DNA of 50,775 nucleotides, taken from positions 1 through 50,775 of the IMG/VR virus record IMGVR_UViG_3300015158_000015. One strand, 5' to 3'. This document shows positions 1 through 7,100 of this stretch, in pieces (the stretch's first letter is position 1; each line of letters opens with the position of its first letter). The notes under the pieces were generated by a model. It searched no databases, was not told where the DNA came from, and worked only from the letters and a program-made list of their open reading frames with translations. Origin of the DNA: a virus. Made by a program: the position numbers and the translations under genes.

Positions 1-384
1 GTGAGCGAAGTTACCGGACCAGTCTCCACCCTCCCCGGCACCCGGCATGAACTGCCGGAGGGCACCGTTTGCGATGAACACCCGGACAGGCCGGCGGTCG
101 CCCGCGTCCAAGGTGAAACGGATTCGTTCGGCTCCGAACTTTTCGACGTGTGTCAGGAATGCTTGGACGCCGACCGGGAGTGGGCGCGCTCTGCGGAGGC
201 CCGGTCTGGCCGGTGCGATTGGTGCAAAAAAGACGCGGCCGATCTCTGCGACCGCCGCGACTACGAAGAAGGCATGGCCGGTCCCGTTTATCGCGTCTGC
301 GGCGGGTGCGCTACGGCATCAGATCGACGCATCCAGCAAGAACTCGATGAATACGACAACGGCCACGACGATTGGGACGATTGA
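1..384 (+). CDS. Cys-rich, zinc-ribbon-like small protein
   Basis: A 127-residue acidic protein, family not recognised. Cysteines form pairs typical of zinc-binding loops: C24/H27 with C51/C54, then C72/C75 (CDWC) with C83 and C100/C103 (CGGC). A structural zinc site is likely; the function is unknown. The reading frame begins with GTG at the very first base, so the true start may lie upstream. It is the first gene of a plus-strand chain whose members overlap or nearly abut, which suggests one transcript of phage accessory genes. Confidence 0.6.
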   Translation: MSEVTGPVSTLPGTRHELPEGTVCDEHPDRPAVARVQGETDSFGSELFDVCQECLDADREWARSAEARSGRCDWCKKDAADLCDRRDYEEGMAGPVYRVCGGCATASDRRIQQELDEYDNGHDDWDD

Positions 385-386
385 CC

Positions 387-482
387 ATGACCGACACCAT
401 CGTCACCCGCCGCGCGCTTCGCCTCCATCCGCACGACTGGATGGGCAGCGCGGCGTTGTTGCTGTGGTGGTGGGCCTCATGA
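387..482 (+). CDS. 31-residue peptide with Trp-rich C-terminus
   Basis: ATG lies two bases after the previous stop and the stop overlaps the next ATG (ATGA). The product begins MTDTIVTRRALRLHPHDW and ends in a short hydrophobic stretch, AALLLWWWAS, so it may touch a membrane. No family recognised. The overlap chain is the main support; length is the main doubt. Confidence 0.4.
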   Translation: MTDTIVTRRALRLHPHDWMGSAALLLWWWAS

Positions 483-535
483 GCACCTACAGCACCCGCC
501 ATCCGAAGGGCCATCGCTCGGAGATCACGCGATGA
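479..535 (+). CDS. 18-residue micro-ORF linking two genes
   Basis: Starts in an ATGA overlap with the 31-codon gene and ends in an ATGA overlap with the 90-codon gene. The basic product (MSTYSTRHPKGHRSEITR) is too short to assign. It may serve only translational coupling between its neighbours. Confidence 0.25.
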   Translation: MSTYSTRHPKGHRSEITR

Positions 536-804
536 TCGACTTTTCCAAACTCACCATGATGGTCGGGCCGCGCTTCCGACAGACCAAAGCGCAGCGCGAT
601 GACCGCGAAAAGCTCGCGCGGTCGCACATGCGCAGGGCCAAGGGTCACAAGAACCATTCGACGAACAAGGAGCGCTCACAACACGAGCGCGCCCGAGCGA
701 AGGCGGTCAAGAAGCTCATCGCCCAACGTGAAGCCGAGCTTTCCTCCTACCGGCAGGCCGTCAAAGCCTATTGGGCGGGTGATGCCGAGGAGCACCCACG
801 ATGA
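532..804 (+). CDS. Basic helical hypothetical protein
   Basis: 90 residues, strongly basic in residues 15-65 (many Lys/Arg/His) and predicted mostly helical from composition. No family recognised. Both ends use ATGA overlaps with neighbours, so it is translated as part of the small-gene operon. Nucleic-acid contact is possible from charge alone but unproven. Confidence 0.55.
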   Translation: MIDFSKLTMMVGPRFRQTKAQRDDREKLARSHMRRAKGHKNHSTNKERSQHERARAKAVKKLIAQREAELSSYRQAVKAYWAGDAEEHPR

Positions 805-1067
805 AGGCACTCACCAAATCGCAAGAGCGCGCAAAGCGCCAGGCGGAATGGGACGCCGAACAAGCGCGCGTCGAGGCGCTAGGAAATTTATTCAGCGCCC
901 TTCCTGACTGCACAGCAAGACACGCGCTTATGGCTGCCATGATTGACCGGATTTGGGCGCTCTACAACGAATGTCGGCTCGAGGAAGGCGACGCGATCTT
1001 GGAATTCCTGCCGAACGACGAAGCCCGGAAACTTCTGGACGACTATTTCAGCGATGAACCGAGCTGA
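801..1067 (+). CDS. Hypothetical helical protein
   Basis: 88 residues; basic first 25 residues (KSQERAKRQAEWDAEQARVEAL), then an acidic helical half ending DDYFSDEPS. Starts in an ATGA overlap with the preceding gene. No domain recognised. Confidence 0.55.
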   Translation: MKALTKSQERAKRQAEWDAEQARVEALGNLFSALPDCTARHALMAAMIDRIWALYNECRLEEGDAILEFLPNDEARKLLDDYFSDEPS

Positions 1068-1109
1068 TGCATCTTCCGAACGCAGCCGCCGCCTGATATC
1101 TTGTCCGGC

Positions 1110-1358
1110 ATGTCCGATACGCCGCGAAAATTCCGCAGACCGTGGAAGTTCGAAGAAAAGAGCGAGTCGTTCGTCGTCAGCGACGCCGACGATCATCCGC
1201 TCGCCTACGTCTACTTTGAGGATGAGATCAAGCGGCGTGAGATCATGCGCCGGCTGACCAAAGATGAAGCCCGCCGTGTCGCCGCCAATATCGCGAAGCT
1301 ACCCGAGCTGCTGGCCATCGCCAAGAACGCCAAGAGCGATTTCTTTCCCGAGGTGTGA
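1110..1358 (+). CDS. Small conserved alphaproteobacterial-type hypothetical
   Basis: 82 residues from ATG 1110; a TTG at 1101 could add three residues and neither has a clear ribosome site. The pattern PW-(F/x)-E-x-V-x-DADxxxLAYVYFEDE followed by LTKDEARRVAANIAKLPELL is one I recognise from many small rhizobial genes of unknown function. No catalytic motif. Its stop overlaps the next start. Confidence 0.6.
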   Translation: MSDTPRKFRRPWKFEEKSESFVVSDADDHPLAYVYFEDEIKRREIMRRLTKDEARRVAANIAKLPELLAIAKNAKSDFFPEV

Positions 1359-1588
1359 TGCCACTGTTCTGGATCGTCCACACGAAAGGACGCGTGCCGT
1401 CCATCTTCATTCAGGACGCCAGCGCCATGGTCTATGCACGGCTCGCAGCGGCAAAAGCTGGATTCGATGGCGCGTTCGCCGAAGCGCACGAACTGGATGC
1501 GAAGACGGCGAAGAAAATCCCGAAACAGATGATCGGCCGGGCGCTTTCGCAAAAAGAAGCGGCCGCGCTCCTGAAGCGCATGGCCTGA
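1358..1588 (+). CDS. Hypothetical protein, last gene of the left operon
   Basis: 76 residues from ATG 1358, which overlaps the previous stop by one base (TGATG) and has GAGG a few bases upstream; a GTG at 1355 is an alternative. The sequence has a short N-terminal strand-like part (PLFWIVHTKGRVPSIFIQ) and an Ala/Lys-rich helical tail. No family recognised. It ends just before an inverted-repeat terminator of the opposing operon. Confidence 0.5.
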   Translation: MPLFWIVHTKGRVPSIFIQDASAMVYARLAAAKAGFDGAFAEAHELDAKTAKKIPKQMIGRALSQKEAAALLKRMA

Positions 1589-1593
1589 AACGC

Positions 1594-1631
1594 AAAAAAA
1601 AGCCCGCCCCAGCCGTGAGGCCAGGGCGGGC
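1594..1631 (-). terminator. Rho-independent terminator of the leftward operon
   Basis: An 8-bp stem (GCCCGCCC at 1602-1609, GGGCGGGC at 1624-1631) is followed on the minus strand by a run of eight T (the A run at 1594-1601). It lies after the last leftward lysis gene and between converging operons. There is no T tract on the plus side, so it should mainly stop leftward transcription. Confidence 0.85.
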
Positions 1632-1662
1632 AGTCGGGCGGCTCAGACAGGGATCGAGCAGC

Positions 1663-1737
1663 CTAAAGCATGAACGGAACGTGCAGCAGGATCTCGGCGA
1701 CGATGACCGCTGCGGTGAAGCGCCAGGCGAAGGTCAT
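1663..1737 (-). CDS. 24-residue membrane peptide of the lysis cluster
   Basis: Starts in an ATGA overlap with the stop of the preceding membrane-protein gene. The product (MTFAWRFTAAVIVAEILLHV..) is one hydrophobic helix with a single Arg near the start. A small holin-like or pinholin-like part is possible from position and hydrophobicity, but a peptide this short cannot be assigned by sequence. Confidence 0.4.
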   Translation of the reverse strand: MTFAWRFTAAVIVAEILLHVPFML

Positions 1738-2006
1738 TTCCAGCCGAGCTTGGTCAGAATCGCGGGACCTAGCTGAGTGGCAAGCCACATAATGAGACCC
1801 GTCACGACGCTGATAGCGATGACAACTTTGTTGCGATCACTGACCAGCGACCGAAGTGTGCCTTCGATCTGCTCAAGCCGCGTTTTGTTTTCGCTATGCC
1901 GGCAGTCGGCAACGCGCCGGTTCTCCCTGATGCCGTAGTCGAGTGCGTCGAACTTGGCTTGCAGGCCGCCGATCGCTTGGCTTATTTCGTCGAGTTTGCC
2001 AGCCAT
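1734..2006 (-). CDS. Coiled-coil plus C-terminal membrane protein (possible holin)
   Basis: 90 residues from ATG 2006 (a GTG directly upstream is an alternative). Residues 1-58 look like a charged coiled coil (KLDEISQAIGGLQAKFDAL); residues 62-83 (VVIAISVVTGLIMWLATQLGPAIL) form one membrane helix ending near the C-terminus. This architecture resembles small rhizobial phage proteins of the DUF1515 kind, and it sits with endolysin and spanins, so a holin or lysis-accessory role is likely but inferred from context. Confidence 0.6.
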   Translation of the reverse strand: MAGKLDEISQAIGGLQAKFDALDYGIRENRRVADCRHSENKTRLEQIEGTLRSLVSDRNKVVIAISVVTGLIMWLATQLGPAILTKLGWK

Positions 2007-2028
2007 CACGATTGCACCAAGAAGAGGA

Positions 2029-2286
2029 TCAGGAGCGAGCTATCGGCGCGCATAGCTTGCTCCATACTCTGTTGTGCACGCGCACCTGCCTTACGGTAAC
2101 AGGCGTATCGCGTCGGCCGCTGTACGTGATGACCCGCCACGGTGCGCATTGCGCTCTAGCGGTTGTCACGGTTGAACTTGTCGTCGCGCAGCTCGCGAGG
2201 AACAGGGGTAGGACGAGCGCGAGGGCGAGGCGCTGGAGCGGTGCTACCCGGCGCAGGGCACGACTGAGGTTGAGGCTGTTCCTCAA
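2029..2286 (-). CDS. Outer-membrane spanin lipoprotein (Rz1-like), nested
   Basis: In a second frame within and past the 3' half of the inner spanin gene. The protein contains a hydrophobic signal and lipobox LALALVLPLFLASC, giving a lipid-modified Cys followed by a Ser/Thr-rich and basic short domain. With the TTG at 2286 the precursor is 85 residues; the frame is open to an ATG at 2412, but that would give an overlong signal. A nested Rz/Rz1 pair fuses inner and outer membranes in the last lysis step. Start uncertain, lipobox clear. Confidence 0.7.
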   Translation of the reverse strand: MRNSLNLSRALRRVAPLQRLALALVLPLFLASCATTSSTVTTARAQCAPWRVITYSGRRDTPVTVRQVRVHNRVWSKLCAPIARS

Positions 2287-2599
2287 CCATGGGCGCGTCG
2301 ACCACGGGAGGGATTTCCTGCTCGGCTTGTTCTCGAGCAGTGCCTCCCCGGTCGATCGCGTTTTGCTCGGCGGCCTTCCACTGTGTTCGCGTGCTTGAAG
2401 CGCCATTTTCAAATCCCATCGTGTAGACGAAGTTGAAAGCGAGAGCGCCGATCGCGACGTTGAACGCGAGCGCTTTGACCTTGATGAAGATCGGCGGGAT
2501 GAACCACCAGACCACTGCGGCGCCGACGGCGACGAGGATCGAGAGGCCGGCCCAACTCAGGAACCAGTCCCGCAGCCAGTGACCGATGAGGCTGAGCAT
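2156..2599 (-). CDS. Inner-membrane spanin-like protein (Rz-like)
   Basis: 147 residues from ATG 2599, chosen because it overlaps the endolysin stop by one base (TGATG). Two hydrophobic segments (about residues 15-37 and 43-62) precede a charged helix (TRTQWKAAEQNAIDRGG) and a long Pro-rich periplasmic tail. Classical Rz has one membrane helix, so this is a variant. The nested lipoprotein in another frame supports the spanin assignment. Confidence 0.65.
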   Translation of the reverse strand: MLSLIGHWLRDWFLSWAGLSILVAVGAAVVWWFIPPIFIKVKALAFNVAIGALAFNFVYTMGFENGASSTRTQWKAAEQNAIDRGGTAREQAEQEIPPVVDAPMVEEQPQPQSCPAPGSTAPAPRPRARPTPVPRELRDDKFNRDNR

Positions 2600-3513
2600 C
2601 ACGCTGCCTTTTTCATGACGGCGCGCCTGTACCAAATGAACGCGCCAGCACCGATGACGCCGACGAACACCCAGAAAGCTGGTTTCCCGGCCGCCCCAAG
2701 AACCGCCTGCAGAATGGCGTCCGGGGCCTGCGTGACCTGTTCCCAGACCTGAGAGAAGATGCCAGCGACGCCGAGCCCGGTGCCGACCTTCGCTCCTTCG
2801 CTGATGCCGGTTTTCGGCGCGTCGGCCGGCGCCTGGTGCGGCTTTGTATCGTCCGGCTCGGCGTCGGGACCCGGATCGTCTGGCTGGCGCGGCGGCAAGT
2901 CCGGCGCATCGTCCGCGGCCTCGGGGCGCCGCCTCGGGAGCGGTACAGGTGCGGGGTCCGCCGCTTTCGGCCCCTCGTCGGCATCGTCCGCGAACAGATT
3001 CTTGGCGATAGCCAAGTATCGCTTGCGTTCCGCGAGCCCGTTCACCCCGCCATTGATGCGCCGCGTGATGTGCTCGATGTCGTCTGCATCGGCCAGTGCG
3101 TTGAGCTTATGGTCCTTCCAATATTCGCAGGCGAGCCGGACGCTGACTTCGGGTTCGGCTGCTTTCTCGGGATGGCCGACAAGATCGATGCCGAGCCGGT
3201 CACCGTATGTCTTGTAGTTTGCCCGGCCGGTGCACTGGATGAGCCCGCGGCCCTTGAAACGAATGCCATCGCCAGGATGCGTGTTGCCGAGATCGTGGCG
3301 GCCCTCGTACTCTTTCCCGCTCGCGTATTCGGTGAGCGTCTTGAACCCGGCGCTCTCCTCCGCCGTTTGCGCGAGGAAATGCGGGAGTCGCCGCACTGTG
3401 TCGATGCCGTACGCGGGCAGATAGGTGTTGAGCGGCCCCACGATCCCTTTCAGTATGTTCGCGCCGCCGTGCGGCGCCAGCCGGCGTAGTGCGTCTATCG
3501 TGATGTTGGGCAC
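2599..3513 (-). CDS. GH19-type endolysin with C-terminal membrane anchor
   Basis: 304 residues. Residues 1-170 match the glycoside hydrolase 19 fold used by phage lysozymes: AQTAEESAGF (catalytic Glu about 52-53), a second Glu at 62, RFKGRGLIQCTGRANY, and RRINGGVNGLAERKRYL. The enzyme would cut peptidoglycan glycan strands. Residues 178-240 are a Pro/Asp-rich linker, and residues 276-296 (FWVFVGVIGAGAFIWY) are a membrane helix followed by a basic end. The membrane tail is unusual for a lysozyme and may hold it at the inner membrane. It overlaps the spanin gene by one base. Confidence 0.85.
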   Translation of the reverse strand: MPNITIDALRRLAPHGGANILKGIVGPLNTYLPAYGIDTVRRLPHFLAQTAEESAGFKTLTEYASGKEYEGRHDLGNTHPGDGIRFKGRGLIQCTGRANYKTYGDRLGIDLVGHPEKAAEPEVSVRLACEYWKDHKLNALADADDIEHITRRINGGVNGLAERKRYLAIAKNLFADDADEGPKAADPAPVPLPRRRPEAADDAPDLPPRQPDDPGPDAEPDDTKPHQAPADAPKTGISEGAKVGTGLGVAGIFSQVWEQVTQAPDAILQAVLGAAGKPAFWVFVGVIGAGAFIWYRRAVMKKAA

Positions 3514-3516
3514 AGG

Positions 3517-3873
3517 CTATATCCTCTGTATGGTCACGCGCGCGACGCCGGTCATGCCGATGGCGCGAGCCGTCCCCGCCGCAAGGTCGAGCGAGCGGCC
3601 TTTGACGAATGGTCCGCGATCGTTCACACGGCACACGACGCAGCGCCCGCGGTGGCAGACGCGCAGCCGTGTCCCCAGCGGCAAGGTCCGATGCGCAGCC
3701 GTCAGCCCATTCGGATGGAAGCGCTCGCCGCTCGCCGTGATCTTGCTCTTGGAGCACTGGCCCTTGGCTCGGCAGTCGTACCAGGACGCCAGCACGTCAC
3801 GCGCCATGTCGGCTCGGGCCGGAACAGCATGAAGCGCGCCGGCAACCGCCAGCACGGCGAGAAGGTGCCGCAT
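3517..3873 (-). CDS. RlpA-like double-psi beta-barrel protein, secreted
   Basis: 118 residues from ATG 3873, preferred over a TTG at 3885 because GGAGA sits at proper spacing before it. Signal peptide MRHLLAVLAVAGALHAVPARA. The mature part has the RlpA/DPBB hallmarks ASWYD, GERF, LTAAHRTLPLGT, VNDRGPF and RSLDLAAGTARAIGM. RlpA proteins bind or cleave denuded septal glycan. Beside the endolysin it may help cell-wall opening. It has four cysteines, possibly disulfides. Confidence 0.85.
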   Translation of the reverse strand: MRHLLAVLAVAGALHAVPARADMARDVLASWYDCRAKGQCSKSKITASGERFHPNGLTAAHRTLPLGTRLRVCHRGRCVVCRVNDRGPFVKGRSLDLAAGTARAIGMTGVARVTIQRI

Positions 3874-3882
3874 GCGTATCTC

Positions 3883-3911
3883 CAAAGCAAAAGGCCCGCG
3901 ACGTGCGGGCC
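3883..3911 (-). terminator. Leftward terminator before the lysis genes
   Basis: Stem GGCCCGC/GCGGGCC (3893-3899 and 3905-3911) followed on the minus strand by TTTTGCTTT. It lies after the giant virion gene and directly before the RlpA-like gene, so it could attenuate late read-through into lysis. Its T-rich tail runs up to that gene's ribosome-binding site. Confidence 0.65.
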
Positions 3912-3982
3912 TTGGTGGAAACGTGGACTCGACAACCTGCGGGAGAGCGCCCTATCCTCGTCGTTTCAACGGGAGAAGCATC

Positions 3983-4189
3983 ATGAACGCGTGTCTTGCG
4001 GTCGGACTTGCAATGTCAGTAACGGCCGGCGCGCCGCAGCAGTGTCTCAAGCCGCAGCCGCCGGTTCGTGTGGCGCAAAGCAGCATCGCGTGCGGTATCG
4101 CGCCGATTCCGCCGGTCGGTTGCAGAGTCGGCGCATGCGTCTGCGATCAGAACCGGCAGAATTGCCAGTGGACCTTCGTGTGCAACTGA
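3983..4189 (+). CDS. Small secreted Cys-rich protein (moron-like)
   Basis: 68 residues on the opposite strand to the surrounding late genes. The start is fixed by GGGAGAA a few bases upstream. Signal-like N-terminus MNACLAVGLAMSVTAGA, then six Cys in the mature part including VGCRVGACVCDQNRQNCQWTFVC. Its stop abuts the stop of the giant gene base to base (4189/4190). Opposite orientation and secretion suggest an independently expressed cargo gene acting in the host periplasm or outside. Function unknown. Confidence 0.65.
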   Translation: MNACLAVGLAMSVTAGAPQQCLKPQPPVRVAQSSIACGIAPIPPVGCRVGACVCDQNRQNCQWTFVCN

Positions 4190-7100
4190 CTACTGCCCGA
4201 ACCGCTTGTCCAGACTGCGCTCCTTGCGCTGATGTTCCCTGACGGCAGCGCCATAGCCCTTCGGGTGACCCTGCGAGATCGAAACGCCTGCGAACGGCGC
4301 GAGGATCTTGAGTTTCGACGTCGCCGGGTCTTTCTTGCTCTCGTCGTCGAGAAGATCAGCGCCAGAGCGCAGCGCATCCGCCGGGAGTTGCGCCTCGGCG
4401 AAGTGCAGCGCGATCCGTGCCGCGTTCTTGAACCATTCCGCGCCCTCGGGATTCGGCCGCCAGATCGGCGTCGGCCGGTCGAACCCGGAGCCGACATATT
4501 TGTCGTTGAGCATCGTCTGCAACGCGGGGCGCGCGAAGGTGCCGAGCTTACGCAGGATCATGTCGCCCGGCGCGGTCGGCCAGCCGGTGAATTCCTCGCC
4601 GATCTTGCCCATCGGGTTGCGGCCGTAGATCGCGCGGCCGTTCCGGTCGTGATAGAGGAGCACGCGCGCTTCCATGCCTTCGCGCTTGCGCGGTTCATTG
4701 GTGGCGGTGGAGGACAATTTCCACAGCGAATTGATCGGGTGCAGTGCCGTGTCGGCCGGATGGTCACCGGTGTGTTGAATGAGGTCGATGAAGCGCTTGT
4801 AGTAGTCGGCGAATAGCTCCGGCCAATCCTTTTCGCCGCGCAGTTTCTTGAAGGCGTCCTGCATGAGCGATGTCGTGATGACCCCGAGCGCAATGTCGAG
4901 GATCAGGATCGCCATAGACTTCCGTTTGGCGAAGGTCTTGATCTTGCCCAAGGCCTCAGGCCCTGCATCGCGCAGGATTTGCGCCTGCACGTCGCGCGGC
5001 AGGCCAACCAGCATATCCTTCATGGCGCCGAGATTGCCGAAGGTGAAGGTGCGAGAGAACAGAATGAGATTTGCGAGCTTGCGCGCGCCTGATGACATCG
5101 CCTCGATCGGTAGAGCTCCGGCGTAACGGTTGGCAAAGTGCGCGGCGGTACGCGAGGCCGTCTGTGCGTCATGCCCTTTGGCGATGAGATCGCGCCGCAT
5201 GTTGACGTAGAGACCCATCTGAAGGTCGGCGACGCGATCCCACAGCAGCTTATTGTGCCAGAAGTCGCCCGCTTTATCGACGGCGCGCTTGACGGCATCG
5301 CCCGCGCCTCGGTCGAACAGGCCGGGGATGAAGCCGAGAACCTGCGATGTCCACGAGTTACCGGGCGCGAGGCTCGGCTCCTCCATGATCGAGGTGATGT
5401 CCTGATTGAAGAAGCGCTTGCCGATCGGCACCATGCCGGCGTCGATCGCCTCGCGCATCTGGGTCGGATCGTGCTTGGCGCGGTTGCCCTCGAAATAGAT
5501 GAACGTGCTCGCCACCTTGAGCGGGTAAGACGGCATCGCGCGAGAGTATTCCACCATGTTGTGGATGACCGGTGAGTACATCACCATGCTCATGGCCTTG
5601 CCCTTGAGCGCCATGAAGCCGTTGTAGATTGCCCCGTTGTCTTTGCCCAAGACGGCGAGCAGCGGGCCCTTGAAGTCCGAACGGATATAGATCGGCACGC
5701 GCTCGAAGGCGGGCGTCCCGTCGTCGTATTTTGCGCCCTCCCATTTTCCCGTCTTCTCATTCTTTTGCATGATCGGCCGGTACGTCTTGAACGCCGGATG
5801 ATCGAGCGTAAACCAGTGTTGGCCATCCTGCGGCTCGTGGCCTTCGCTTACGGTACGAGCACCGGCCAAATCCCCCATGCTCTTGATCTTGTTGACGAGA
5901 GCGCGCGCGGCGATGGCCTCCTGTAGCTTCGCGGTGCCGAGCGACAACGCACGAATGTCCTTCGCAATCTTGGCGTTCGGGCCGAACCGCGCCTTCATCG
6001 CCGCCTCGGTCTCGTCAGCCGTCATGTATTTGCGCTGCTTGGTCTGCCCCGTCGTGGTGCGGAAACCGCGGCCTATACCTTCAGGACTTGCGGCGGGTCC
6101 GGCACCGGACGGCGGCTTATCGAAGCCGCCCGCCTCGTTCATCAGCACCATCATGCGCGGCACGTAGGACGGAAGCCCCTCGCCTTCCACGATCCCCACG
6201 TCTTGGGCAGCCGCCCATGTCCGGTTCGCCTCGTCTTGAAGGCCCTCGACCACCTTGCGCTCGGGGTCGCTCAGACCCGACATACCCTCGCCGGCCTTCG
6301 CCTCGATCCCGGTTTGCAGCGCGACGCTCTCATGGTCGGCCGCGCCCCACATCTTGGCGCGTTCTTCCGGCGTGAAGTTTTTCTTGATGAGGTCATCGCG
6401 CCGCGACCACTGGTGACGCGCTTGGCGCACGGCGTTTGCAAAGTCCTTTGCTGCCGCCTGTGCCTCAACCGACCCGACGGCCATCGGTGCGACCTTGAGC
6501 AAGCCCTCGTCGACGATCTCCATTGCTTTATCGGCGGCCGTGCGCAACGCGCCTACCTTCTCCGCAACCGGGCCGTGGCGCAGCGCGAACATTTCCCCCT
6601 GCTTGGCCTGCTCGCCGAACAACGGCAGGTCGCCTACGGTCTTCTGTGTCTTGCCGGAGCGCAGCGGCTCGGCACCCTTGCGCTCGGCCAGCGCTCGGTC
6701 ACTGATCTTTTCAGCGCCGGGAATGACAGTTTGCGGCTTGTTGTCGGCGCCCGCCTCGGTCTTGAACAGGTCGCCTTCGCCCTTGCGGACGGCGTAGGCT
6801 GGCTCTCCGGCCTTGTCTGCATTGCGCGGGCGCGCGCCGATCTCGCCCTCGTCGATCTTGCGGAAGATGCTCTCGGCGGTCTTGAAGCCGCGCCCGCGCA
6901 GCGCGTTGCCGAGCGCTTCAAAGAAATCCCTGATGCGGCGGAACAGCCGGGCAATTCGTCCGTCTTTGGTCGCAGGCTTGCCCGCCGCCCATTCCGCATA
7001 GGCGTGCGCGACACCTTCCTCGGTCTTCACGTCGTCGGAAAAGGCCGAATAGCGCTCGTCGATGTTGTGCTGCTCGCGCCACTTGTCGGCCGCGCGGGAG

